Shown: positions 51,788 through 59,541 of the stretch, in pieces
Numbering within the stretch: the first letter of the stretch is position 1
How the letters are laid out: every line of letters starts with the position of its first letter
Assembly (NCBI RefSeq): GCF_041080675.1
Contig: NZ_CP163520.1
Span: 1,178,001 to 1,242,000 of the forward strand
Length of the DNA stretch: 64,000 nt
DNA from: Streptomyces sp. cg36
GTDB taxonomy: Bacteria; Actinomycetota; Actinomycetes; Streptomycetales; Streptomycetaceae
Reading direction: 5' to 3'
The notes under the pieces: model-generated
The model's input: the letters and a program-made list of their open reading frames with translations, nothing else
The model's database searches: none
What the model was told of the DNA's origin: nothing
Position numbers and translations under genes: made by a program

Positions 51788-53038
51788 GTGTTGACAACAC
51801 CGTTCACCGAAACGGAAGCGGATGATCTGCTTCGATGTATCTGCTTCAAGACCGGCCCACCCCGCAGGATCGGGGTGGAAGTGGAATGGCTCGTCCATGA
51901 TCTGCACGATGCCCGGTCCCCCGTCCAGCACCACCGACTGGCCGACGCCTACGCCGCCTTGAGCGCGCTGCACCTGCGATCGGCCCTCACCGTCGAACCC
52001 GGCGGCCAGCTGGAGCTCAGCTCGCTACCCGCCGAATCCCTGATGGAGTGCATCGACTCCGTATCGGCCGATCTGACGGCCGTCCGCGGACTCCTGCGCA
52101 CCCGGGACCTCACCCTCGCCGGCTTCGGCCAGGACCCCTGGCAGCCACCGCGCCGCTATCTGCACCAGCCCCGCTACGACGCGATGGAAGCCCACTTCGA
52201 CCGCACCGGCCCCGCCGGGCGCGCCATGATGTGCGCCTCGGCGTCCGTGCAGGTCTGTGTGGACGCCGGGCACGAGGAGCCCGGCCCCCTGGGGTTCGGC
52301 CGGCGCTGGCGGCTGGCCCATCTGCTCGGCGCGGTCCTGGTGGCCGCGTTCGCCAACTCCCCCTACCGGGACGGCAGACCCACCGGCTGGCGGTCCGCCC
52401 GGCAGGCCGTGTGGGCCACCATCGACCCGGTCCGCGCCCTCGCGCCGCCGCTGGACGCCGAGCCCCGGGCCGCCTGGGCGGCGCACGTCCTGGACTCCCC
52501 GGTGATGTGCGTGCGCCGCGCGGACGGGCCGTGGGACGCGCCGCCGGGACTCACCTTCCGCGAGTGGCTGCGCGCCGACGGGCCCGGCCGCCCCACCCGT
52601 GAGGACCTGGCCTACCACCTGACCACGCTCTTCCCGCCGGTCCGGCCGCGCGGCCACCTGGAGCTGCGCATGATCGACGCGCAGCCCGGCGAGGACGGCT
52701 GGATCGTCCCGCTCGCCGTGACCGCCGCGCTCTTCGACGACCAGGCCGCCGCCGAGACCGCCTACCGCGCCGTCAAGTCCCTCGCGGAGAGGGCGGGTGC
52801 GCTGCCCGCGCCGCGCAATCCGCTCTGGCTCGACGCGGCCCGCAGCGGGCTCGCCGACACCGAGCTGCGGGAGGCGGCCGAGCTCTGCTTCGCGGCGGCG
52901 CTCGAAGCGCTGCCCCGGCTCGGCGCCACCCCCGAGGTCCAGCGGGCGGTCGCCGCCTTCACGGACCGCCACGTCGCACGGGGCCTCACCCCCGCGGACA
53001 CCTCGTCCGCCCTCGCCCCCGGGAAGGACCACCACTGA
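51788..53038 (+). CDS. egtA: Glutamate-cysteine ligase EgtA
   Basis: A 416-residue glutamate-cysteine ligase of the GCS2-like EgtA type. It makes gamma-glutamylcysteine, the sulfur donor for ergothioneine. GVEVEWLVHD near the N-terminus contains the metal/ATP-binding glutamates. SALTVEPGGQLELSS, QVCVDAGHEE, FANSPYRDGRPTGWRSARQAVW and HLELRMIDAQPGE are the family's characteristic stretches. GTG 51788 follows GGGGAAG; the upstream frame has no conserved sequence. Its stop overlaps the egtB start by one base (TGATG), indicating translational coupling. Confidence 0.93.
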   Translation: MLTTPFTETEADDLLRCICFKTGPPRRIGVEVEWLVHDLHDARSPVQHHRLADAYAALSALHLRSALTVEPGGQLELSSLPAESLMECIDSVSADLTAVRGLLRTRDLTLAGFGQDPWQPPRRYLHQPRYDAMEAHFDRTGPAGRAMMCASASVQVCVDAGHEEPGPLGFGRRWRLAHLLGAVLVAAFANSPYRDGRPTGWRSARQAVWATIDPVRALAPPLDAEPRAAWAAHVLDSPVMCVRRADGPWDAPPGLTFREWLRADGPGRPTREDLAYHLTTLFPPVRPRGHLELRMIDAQPGEDGWIVPLAVTAALFDDQAAAETAYRAVKSLAERAGALPAPRNPLWLDAARSGLADTELREAAELCFAAALEALPRLGATPEVQRAVAAFTDRHVARGLTPADTSSALAPGKDHH

Positions 53039-54369
53039 TGACCGGCCCCGAACCCACCGGAGCGGACCTCATCGATCCCGAGGCGCTGCGCGAGCGCGCC
53101 CTGACCGCGCTCACCACCGCGCGGGCGCGCACCGCGACGCTCACGTCCTGCGTCGACGACCACGACCTCACCGCCCAGCACTCGCCCCTGATGTCCCCGC
53201 TGGTGTGGGACCTGGCGCACATCGGCAACCAGGAGGAGCAGTGGCTGCTGCGGGCGGTCGCCGGGCGTGACGCGATACGCCCCGAGATCGACTCGCTGTA
53301 CGACGCCTTCGAGCACCCCCGCGCCACCCGCCCCTCACTGCCGCTGCTCTCCCCCGCCGAGGCGCGCCGCTACGCGGCGGAGGTGCGCGGCCGGGCGCTG
53401 GACGTCCTGGAGAGCACCCCGCTGCGGGGCGGTCCGCGCCTGGTCGACTCGGCGTTCGCCTTCGGGATGATCGCCCAGCACGAACAGCAGCACGACGAGA
53501 CCATGCTGATCACCCATCAGCTGCGCAGCGGCCCGCCCGCGCTCTCCGCGCCCGAGCCGCCGGACGCCTCCACCACCGGCCTGCCCGCCGAAGTCCTAGT
53601 CCCCGGCGGCCCGTTCACCATGGGCACCACCGCCGAGCCGTGGGCGCTGGACAACGAGCGGCCCGCCCACCACCGGATCGTCCCGGCCTTCCACCTCGAC
53701 ACCACGCCGGTGACCTGCGGCGCCTATCTGCGGTTCATCGAGGACGGCGGCTACGGCGACGAGCGCTGGTGGGAGCCGAAGGGCTGGGCCATGGTGCGCC
53801 GCCACGAGCTGACCGCGCCGCTGTTCTGGCGCCGGGAGGGCGGCGAGTGGCTGCGGCGGCGGTTCGGGGTGACCGAGCCCGTACCGCTGGACGAGCCGGT
53901 GCTGCACGTGAGCTGGTACGAGGCGGACGCCTACGCCCGCTGGGCCGGGCGGCGGCTGCCCACCGAGGAGGAGTGGGAGAAGGCGGCCCGCTTCGACCCG
54001 GTGTCCGGGCGCTCGCGGCGCTACCCCTGGGGCGACGCCGACCCCACCTCGGACCACGCCAACCTGGGCCAGCGCCATCTGCGGCCCGCCCCCGCCGGGG
54101 CGTATCCGGCGGGCGCCTCCCCGCTGGGCGTGCGCCAGCTGATCGGTGACGTGTGGGAGTGGACGTCCAGCGACTTCATGCCCTATCCGGGCTTCGTGGC
54201 GTTCCCCTACCGCGAGTACTCGGAGGTGTTCTTCGGGCCCGACCACAAGGTGCTGCGCGGCGGTTCGTTCGCCGTGGACCAGGTGGCCTGCCGGGGCACC
54301 TTCCGCAACTGGGACCTTCCGGTGCGCCGCCAGATCTTCGCCGGGTTCCGGACCGCGAGGGACGCCTGA
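53038..54369 (+). CDS. egtB: Hercynylcysteine sulfoxide synthase EgtB
   Basis: A 443-residue non-heme iron sulfoxide synthase that joins gamma-glutamylcysteine (or cysteine) to hercynine with oxygen. The N-terminal DinB-like domain supplies the iron ligands: His61 in [13 protein letters not shown] and the H-x3-H-x-E motif HEQQHDE (His148, His152). The C-terminal FGE-sulfatase-like domain has [30 protein letters not shown] and VLRGGSF. Length and motifs are normal. It overlaps both egtA and egtC by one base. Confidence 0.95.
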   Translation: MTGPEPTGADLIDPEALRERALTALTTARARTATLTSCVDDHDLTAQHSPLMSPLVWDLAHIGNQEEQWLLRAVAGRDAIRPEIDSLYDAFEHPRATRPSLPLLSPAEARRYAAEVRGRALDVLESTPLRGGPRLVDSAFAFGMIAQHEQQHDETMLITHQLRSGPPALSAPEPPDASTTGLPAEVLVPGGPFTMGTTAEPWALDNERPAHHRIVPAFHLDTTPVTCGAYLRFIEDGGYGDERWWEPKGWAMVRRHELTAPLFWRREGGEWLRRRFGVTEPVPLDEPVLHVSWYEADAYARWAGRRLPTEEEWEKAARFDPVSGRSRRYPWGDADPTSDHANLGQRHLRPAPAGAYPAGASPLGVRQLIGDVWEWTSSDFMPYPGFVAFPYREYSEVFFGPDHKVLRGGSFAVDQVACRGTFRNWDLPVRRQIFAGFRTARDA

Positions 54370-55148
54370 TGTGCCGTCACCTCGCCTACGCGGGACCGCC
54401 GGTGGCCCTCGGCGAGCTCCTGGTGGCCCCGCCGCACGCGCTGTACCGGCAGTCCTGGGCACCGCGCCGCCAGCGGTACGGGACGGTCAACGCGGACGGC
54501 TTCGGCGTCGGCTGGTACGCGCAGGGCGATCCGGTGCCGGGGCGCTACCGGCGGACCGGGCCGGTGTGGGCCGACCTCTCGTTCGCGGACCTGGCCCGGG
54601 TGGTGCGCTCCGGCGCCCTGCTCGCCGCGGTGCGCGACGCCACCGAGGCGGGCGCCGACGGCGAGGCAGCCGCCGCCCCCTTCGCCGCCGGGAACTGGCT
54701 GTTCAGCCACAACGGGGCGGTCAGGGGCTGGCCCGGCTCGCTCGCGCCGCTCGCCGCCGCGCTGCCCGCCGAGGAGCTGCTGCGCCTCGAAGCGCGCTGC
54801 GACTCCGCGCTGGTGTGGGCACTGGTGCTGCGCCGGCTGCGGGCGGGCGACGACCCGGGCCGGGCGCTCGCCGACACCGTGGCCGAGGTGGCCGCGGCGG
54901 CCCCCGGCTCCCGGCTGAACCTGCTGCTCACCGACGGCACCACGATCGCCGCGACGACGTGGGGCGACACCCTCTGCCACCTCTCCGTACCGGGCGACCG
55001 CACGGTGGTCGCCTCCGAGCCGTACGACGACGATCCGCGCTGGCGCGAGGTCCCCGACCGCACGCTGCTGGTCGCCACCCGCGCCGATGTACTGCTGACC
55101 CCCCTCAAGGAGCCTTCCTCGTGCACCAGTCCCACCCGTTCCAGCTGA
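54369..55148 (+). CDS. egtC: Gamma-glutamyl-hercynylcysteine sulfoxide hydrolase EgtC
   Basis: A 259-residue class II glutamine-amidotransferase-like hydrolase. MCRHLAYAG gives Cys2 as N-terminal nucleophile after Met removal; [11 protein letters not shown] and [12 protein letters not shown] are the substrate-binding motifs. It removes the gamma-glutamyl group from the EgtB product. The gene runs 28 bases into the start of egtD, and the last residues ([10 protein letters not shown]) are low-complexity and specified by that overlap. Confidence 0.93.
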   Translation: MCRHLAYAGPPVALGELLVAPPHALYRQSWAPRRQRYGTVNADGFGVGWYAQGDPVPGRYRRTGPVWADLSFADLARVVRSGALLAAVRDATEAGADGEAAAAPFAAGNWLFSHNGAVRGWPGSLAPLAAALPAEELLRLEARCDSALVWALVLRRLRAGDDPGRALADTVAEVAAAAPGSRLNLLLTDGTTIAATTWGDTLCHLSVPGDRTVVASEPYDDDPRWREVPDRTLLVATRADVLLTPLKEPSSCTSPTRSS

Positions 55149-56092
55149 CCCGCGCCTTGCCCGAGGACGCGACCGGGGCCGCGCTGCGCGCCGATGTGCT
55201 GCACGGACTGACCGGCACCCCGAAGACCCTGCCGCCCAAGTGGTTCTACGACGCGCGGGGCAGCGAGCTCTTCGAGGAGATCACCCGGCTCGACGAGTAC
55301 TACCCCACCCGCGCCGAGCGGGAGATCCTCACCGCGCGGGCCGCCGAGATCGCCGCCGCGTCCGGCGCCCGCACCCTGGTCGAACTGGGCTCGGGCTCCT
55401 CCGAGAAGACCCGGCTGCTGCTCGACGCCCTGCCGGACCCGCTCACGTACATCCCGGTGGACGTCAGCGAGAGCGCGCTGACCGGGGCGGCCACGGCCCT
55501 CATCGAGGAGCGGCCGAAGCTCGACGTGCACGCCCTGATCGCCGACTTCACCCGGCCGCTGGCGCTGCCCGCCACCCCGGGCCCGCGCCTGGTGGTGTTC
55601 CTGGGCGGCACCATCGGCAATCTGCTGCCCGCCGAGCGCGCGGAGTTCCTGGCCTCGGTCGCGGCGGTGCTGGAGCCGGGCGACGCGCTGCTGCTCGGCA
55701 CCGACCTGGTGAAGGAGGAGCGGGTCCTGGTCCGGGCGTACGACGACGCGCGGGGGGTGACGGCCGAGTTCAACAAGAACGTGCTGGCCGTCATCGACCG
55801 CGAGCTCGGCGCCGACTTCGACCTCGACGACTTCACGCACGTGGCGCGCTGGGACGCCGAGCACGAGTGGATCGAGATGCGGCTGCGGGCCCGGGCCGAC
55901 GTCACGGTGAAGATCCCCGAACTGGATCTGGTGGTCCGCTTCGAGGAGGGCGAGGAGCTGCGCACCGAGGTCTCGGCGAAGTTCCGCCGCGAGGGCGTGC
56001 GCGCCGAACTGGCCGCCGCCGGGCTGACGGTCACCCACTGGTGGACGGATGCCGCGGGCCGGTTCGCGCTCTCCCTGGCGACGGCGGGCTGA
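55121..56092 (+). CDS. egtD: L-histidine N-alpha-methyltransferase EgtD
   Basis: A 323-residue SAM-dependent methyltransferase that trimethylates histidine to hercynine, the first ergothioneine step. It has [31 protein letters not shown], typical of EgtD, the SAM motif [31 protein letters not shown], and LGTDLVKEE near the histidine pocket. GTG 55121 follows AAGGAG and lies inside the end of egtC. It is the last gene of the egtABCD operon; the C-S lyase EgtE is not in the window. Confidence 0.95.
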   Translation: MHQSHPFQLTRALPEDATGAALRADVLHGLTGTPKTLPPKWFYDARGSELFEEITRLDEYYPTRAEREILTARAAEIAAASGARTLVELGSGSSEKTRLLLDALPDPLTYIPVDVSESALTGAATALIEERPKLDVHALIADFTRPLALPATPGPRLVVFLGGTIGNLLPAERAEFLASVAAVLEPGDALLLGTDLVKEERVLVRAYDDARGVTAEFNKNVLAVIDRELGADFDLDDFTHVARWDAEHEWIEMRLRARADVTVKIPELDLVVRFEEGEELRTEVSAKFRREGVRAELAAAGLTVTHWWTDAAGRFALSLATAG

Positions 56093-56100
56093 GCCGCCCG

Positions 56101-56138
56101 GGGCCCCCTCCGCGCGAGACGCGTCGCGGAGGGGGCCC
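56101..56138. terminator. Bidirectional hairpin terminator after egtD
   Basis: A perfect 14-bp stem (GGGCCCCCTCCGCG with CGCGGAGGGGGCCC) around a ten-base loop, nine bases after the egtD stop and before the convergent lipoprotein gene. Confidence 0.8.
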
Positions 56139-56194
56139 GGGCGGGCGCGCCGAGCGCCGGGACCCGGGCCGAGCTGGGCTGCCGGGGCAGGCGC

Positions 56195-57451
56195 TCAGGG
56201 GAACAGCAGCGAGGTGATCCGCGAGGACGCCGTCTTCGCCGCCGCCCTGGGGTCGGCGCCCGTGAGCACGGCCGTCATGTACGGCTTGATCGGGTTGTCG
56301 GCCTCGACGGCGGCCCACTGGGGCGAGTTGGGGGTGGCCCGGCCCCGGGCGGCGCCCTGCGCCATCGCGGCCGTGCCCTCTTGGTTCTCGACGGCCGCCG
56401 CGAGCGCGGGCTTGTTCGGCACGTAGCTCATGGTCGCGGCGAGGTCCTGCTGCCACTTGGTGTCGGCGAGCGCCTTGACCACCTCGACGGCCTCGGTGCG
56501 GTGGGAGGAGCGCTTGGGCACGATCAGGTCCGAGCCGCCGGTGAACACCGCGCCGGGCTCGGCGGCCGTCTTGCCCGGGACGGGGAAGTAGCCCAGCTTG
56601 CCAGCGAGGGCGGGGTTGGCCTTCTGGATCGCCTTGGCGGTGCCGGGGACCGCGATGATCTGGGCGACCTTGCCCTTGGCGAACACCTCGGCCTGCGGGG
56701 GCGTGGCCTCGTCGGCGTTCTTGGGGCCGTTGCCGAGGGCCTGGAGGCGGCGGTAGAAGTCCATGCCGCGCAGCGCGGCCGGGGTGGCGAGGGTGCCGGT
56801 CCAGTCGCCCGCGCTCTCCTGGGCCAGCTCGCCGCCCTCGTCCCAGATGAACCCGGCGAGGGTGTACCAGTCCTGTCCGGCGAGGTAGATGCCCTGGGTG
56901 GCGCCGGTGTTGAGCTCGGCGGTGTCGCTCAGCCACTCCGAGCGGGTCCTGGGCGCCTTGGTGAGCCCGGCCGCCTCGAAGAGGTCCTTGTTGTAGATGA
57001 CGACGCGGTTGGCCGCGTACCAGGGGATGCCGTACTGCACCCCGTCGACGTTGCCGGGCTGGGCGAGGCCGGGCAGCCAGTCCTTGCTGCCCCAGTCGCG
57101 CAGCGACTCCAGGGTGAGGTCGAGCAGTCCGCCGCTGGCCGCGTACTGGGCGACCTGGGTGTTGCCGACCTCGATTACGTCGGGCGCCTCGCCCGTCTTG
57201 AGCGCGGCGGAGACCTTGGGGCCGATGCCGGTCCACTCCTGGACGCGGACGTCGAGCTTGATCGAGGGGTGCTCGCGCTGGAACTCCCGGGTGAACCGCT
57301 GGACGAAGTCGTCGGAGGCGCTGTCCTTCATCAGCCAGACGGTCACGGTGGTCTTCGAGGAGTCGTCCCCCATCCCCGGCAGGACCCCGCACCCGCCGAG
57401 CGCGAGGGCCGTGGCGAACACGACGGAGGCATGGACGAACCGGTACTTCAC
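56195..57451 (-). CDS. Sugar ABC transporter substrate-binding lipoprotein (orphan)
   Basis: A 418-residue family-1 solute-binding lipoprotein. The signal KYRFVHASVVFATALALGGC places the lipidated Cys near residue 20. VTVWLMKDSASDDFVQRFTREFQREHP, GEAPDVIEVGNTQVAQYAASGGLLDLT and GGSDLIVPKRSSH are typical of oligosaccharide binders of the MalE/DasA class. GTG 57451 is favoured by AAGGTGA five bases upstream; ATG 57487 is the alternative. No permease genes adjoin, so it must use a transporter encoded elsewhere. A dre-like site overlapping its promoter predicts DasR (GlcNAc) control. Confidence 0.88.
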   Translation of the reverse strand: MKYRFVHASVVFATALALGGCGVLPGMGDDSSKTTVTVWLMKDSASDDFVQRFTREFQREHPSIKLDVRVQEWTGIGPKVSAALKTGEAPDVIEVGNTQVAQYAASGGLLDLTLESLRDWGSKDWLPGLAQPGNVDGVQYGIPWYAANRVVIYNKDLFEAAGLTKAPRTRSEWLSDTAELNTGATQGIYLAGQDWYTLAGFIWDEGGELAQESAGDWTGTLATPAALRGMDFYRRLQALGNGPKNADEATPPQAEVFAKGKVAQIIAVPGTAKAIQKANPALAGKLGYFPVPGKTAAEPGAVFTGGSDLIVPKRSSHRTEAVEVVKALADTKWQQDLAATMSYVPNKPALAAAVENQEGTAAMAQGAARGRATPNSPQWAAVEADNPIKPYMTAVLTGADPRAAAKTASSRITSLLFP

Positions 57452-57554
57452 GGAGGTCACCTTCTGCTTCACGGCACGGGCAGTCATGACCCGACGTGGG
57501 GAAAGCGCAGACGGCTCTTGGGGGAAGCACGGGCGGCTAGTTCGGGTGCGGCTG

Positions 57555-57583
57555 ATTTTGGTCTGTACCAATGGGCCGGTCAA
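57555..57583 (-). promoter_or_regulatory. Promoter of the lipoprotein gene
   Basis: On the minus strand TTGACC (57583-57578), 17 bases, CAAAAT (57560-57555). The spacing is ideal and both hexamers are close to consensus. The start site falls roughly 95 bases before the GTG start, and the -10 is covered by the dre-like palindrome. Confidence 0.7.
57558..57571. promoter_or_regulatory. DasR-type operator (dre site)
   Basis: TTGGTCTGTACCAA fits the DasR-responsive element consensus core TGGTCTAGACCA at 10 of 12 positions and keeps the TGGT/ACCA arms intact. DasR is the GlcNAc-responsive GntR regulator of Streptomyces. The position over the -10 and spacer of the lipoprotein promoter supports repression. 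Confidence 0.65.
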
Positions 57584-57702
57584 GCCCCGTTACGGAACCG
57601 AGGCCCGCGCCCGCCCCGGCGACCGGCCCGGCGGCCGACGCCTCGCGGACCGGGGCGAGGTGGGGCACGGTGGAAGGACGCGACGAAGAGGAGTGCCCCC
57701 GC

Positions 57703-57924
57703 ATGTCCCAGCACACGTACCGCGTCACCGAGATCGTCGGCACCTCGCACGAGGGCGTCGACCAGGCCATCCGCAACGGTGTGGCCCGCGCCGCCCAGAC
57801 CCTGCGCAACCTCGACTGGGTCGAGGTGGTCCAGGTGCGCGGCCACATCGAGAACGGGCAGATCGCGCACTACCAGGTCGGGATGAAGGTCGGTTTCCGG
57901 CTCGACGACGACCAGGAGCTCTGA
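57703..57924 (+). CDS. Dodecin
   Basis: A 73-residue dodecin, the small flavin-storing protein that forms hollow dodecamers. TYRVTEIVGTSHEGVDQAIRN, the flavin-stacking Trp in LDWVEVVQVRGHIE, and AHYQVGMKVGFRLDD all match the family. ATG 57703 has AAGAGGAG about nine bases upstream. It stands alone between the dre-regulated lipoprotein (divergent) and the convergent HAD phosphatase. The 250 bases upstream hold that promoter and nothing else I can recognise. Confidence 0.92.
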   Translation: MSQHTYRVTEIVGTSHEGVDQAIRNGVARAAQTLRNLDWVEVVQVRGHIENGQIAHYQVGMKVGFRLDDDQEL

Positions 57925-57945
57925 CCGGCCCGGCCCGGACGCCGC

Positions 57946-57977
57946 ACGGGCGGCGGGCCCGCGCGGCCCGCGCCCGT
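57946..57977. terminator. Hairpin between dodecin and the HAD gene
   Basis: A 13-bp GC stem with one bulged G (ACGGGCG-G-CGGGCC paired with GGCCCGCGCCCGT) and a CGCGC loop, abutting the stop codon of the convergent HAD gene. Confidence 0.6.
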
Positions 57978-58465
57978 CAGGTGCGCCCCTCCCGCTCCTG
58001 GGCGTCCTTCAGCGCCTCGGAGCCGGCCGCCCACCGCGCCCGTACGACCCGGAAGCCCGCCCGCTCGGCGGCGTCGCACACCAGCTCGTCGTCGTCCACC
58101 AGCATCCGCACCGCGCGGCCCGCGGCGATCCGGCGCAGGGCCTCCAGCTTGGTGGTGCGGGCGGGCCTGCGGTCGGCGTCGGGCCGCATGTGGAGGGCCC
58201 CGGCGGGCAGCCCCTGCGCGGCCAGCCACGCCAGCGTGTCCCGGCGGCAGCGCTCGGGCCTGCCGGTGAGGTAGACGACCTCGCACTCCCCGGCCGAGGC
58301 GAGGCACAGGGCCACACCCCGCTCCAGCGGCGGGTCGGCCGGGGCCGCCGCGAAGAACGCCTTCCAGTCACGGGTGGCGCCCTCCAGGAAGTGCTGGCGG
58401 TGACCGCTGTCCGCGAGCGTGCCGTCCAGGTCGAACACGGCCAGTGGCCTGCTGTTTTCCGTCAT
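57977..58465 (-). CDS. HAD-superfamily phosphatase (polynucleotide kinase 3'-phosphatase-like)
   Basis: A 162-residue HAD hydrolase. Motif I is VFDLDGTLADSG (Asp12 nucleophile, Asp14 acid), motif II YLTGRPE, motif III Lys in ARTTKLEALRRI, motif IV MLVDDDELVCDAA. The TGRPE and VDDDE arrangement and small size resemble the phosphatase domain of T4 polynucleotide kinase and class B acid phosphatases. The substrate is unknown. ATG 58465 is six bases after TAGGCT, a leaderless start. It is divergent to the LLM gene. Confidence 0.82.
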   Translation of the reverse strand: MTENSRPLAVFDLDGTLADSGHRQHFLEGATRDWKAFFAAAPADPPLERGVALCLASAGECEVVYLTGRPERCRRDTLAWLAAQGLPAGALHMRPDADRRPARTTKLEALRRIAAGRAVRMLVDDDELVCDAAERAGFRVVRARWAAGSEALKDAQEREGRT

Positions 58466-58512
58466 GTGCCCAGCCTAGGGAATCCTGGCCCGGCACAGCT
58501 GTTGAACCTTGT

Positions 58513-59532
58513 GTGACCTCAGTGATCGCGTCGACGCGCTTCTCCGTCCTGGACCGTTCCCGGATCCGCGCGGGCCACGACGGCCCGGCCGCCCTGCGGG
58601 ACACTGTCGCCTTCGCCCGGGAGGCCGAACGGCTCGGCTACCACCGGTTCTGGGTGTCGGAGCACCACGGCGTGCCCGGGGTGGCGGGCTCCGCGCCGAC
58701 CGTGCTGGCGGCGGCGGTGGCCGCCGCGACCAGCACGATCCGGGTGGGCACCGGCGGGGTGATGCTCCCCAACCACCAACCGCTGGTGGTGGCTGAGCAG
58801 TTCGGGGTGCTCGAAGCCCTCTTCCCCGGCCGCGTCGACATGGGCCTCGGCCGCTCGGTGGGGTTCACCGGCGGCATCCGCCGCGCGCTCGGCCGGGGCA
58901 AGGACGACGCCGACGACTTCGCGGGGCAGCTCACCGAGCTGCTCGGCTACTTCGACGGCACCCAGACCGCACACCCCCAGGTCCACGCCCGTCCGGCGGA
59001 GGGGCTGCGGGTGCCCGCCTTCGTCCTCGCCACCGGGCAGGGCGCGGCGCTGGCCGCCTCGGCGGGCCTCCCCCTGGTGATCGCGAACGTGCGCGGCGAG
59101 GACGCGATGCTGCGCGCCGTCGACGACTACCGCGACGCCTTCCGCCCCTCCGCGTGGAGCGAGCGGCCCCATGTCGTGCTCTCCGGCACGGTCGCGGTCG
59201 CCGCCACCACCGGGGCGGCCCGCCGCATCCTGCTGCCGGAAGCCTGGTCCACGGCGTACTCGCGCACCCGGGGCGAGTTCCCGCCGCTCTCCCCCGCCGA
59301 GGAGATCGAGGCACGCGCGATGACGGACCGGGAGCGCGGCCTGTACGAGGAGGCGCTGCGCGGCCAGCTGTACGGCACCGAGGACGAGGTGGCCGACGCC
59401 CTGGAGAAGCTGCTCTCGCGCAGCGCGGCCGACGAGTTCCTGGTCACCACCAGTACGTACGACCGGGCCGCGATGCTGGACTCCTACCGGCGGCTCGCCC
59501 GGCTCGCCGGCCTCGGCGGCGGCGGAGCCTAG
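58513..59532 (+). CDS. LLM-class flavin-dependent oxidoreductase
   Basis: A 339-residue bacterial-luciferase-like monooxygenase. It begins with RFSVLDRSRIRAGH and GYHRFWVSEHHGVPGVAGSAP, the signature of the group 1 LLM branch (MsnO8-type, from memory). RVGTGGVMLPNHQPLVVAEQFGVLEALFPGRVDMGLGRS is the flavin/phosphate-binding core. It uses FMN or F420-like flavins on an unknown substrate. GTG 58513 is the likely start, with no clear ribosome site. Its stop codon TAG forms the beginning of the -10 of the following uvrA-like gene. Confidence 0.85.
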   Translation: MTSVIASTRFSVLDRSRIRAGHDGPAALRDTVAFAREAERLGYHRFWVSEHHGVPGVAGSAPTVLAAAVAAATSTIRVGTGGVMLPNHQPLVVAEQFGVLEALFPGRVDMGLGRSVGFTGGIRRALGRGKDDADDFAGQLTELLGYFDGTQTAHPQVHARPAEGLRVPAFVLATGQGAALAASAGLPLVIANVRGEDAMLRAVDDYRDAFRPSAWSERPHVVLSGTVAVAATTGAARRILLPEAWSTAYSRTRGEFPPLSPAEEIEARAMTDRERGLYEEALRGQLYGTEDEVADALEKLLSRSAADEFLVTTSTYDRAAMLDSYRRLARLAGLGGGGA

Positions 59533-59535
59533 AAT
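59530..59535 (+). promoter_or_regulatory. -10 box of the leaderless uvrA-like gene
   Basis: TAGAAT, whose first three bases are the stop codon of the LLM gene, lies six bases before the ATG of the uvrA-like gene. This spacing puts transcription start at the ATG itself. Confidence 0.55.
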
Positions 59536-59541
59536 TCCGGT

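Noticed and set aside
57452..57487. ATG 57487 as start of the binding lipoprotein
   Set aside because: GTG 57451 has an AAGGTGA ribosome site at good spacing and gives a compact lipoprotein signal. The longer form adds a charged stretch before it.
58479..58503. SigR-like promoter for the LLM oxidoreductase
   Set aside because: GGAAT and GTT are present but the spacer is 17, not the usual 18 or 19 bases, and the boxes overlap the HAD gene's own -10 on the other strand.
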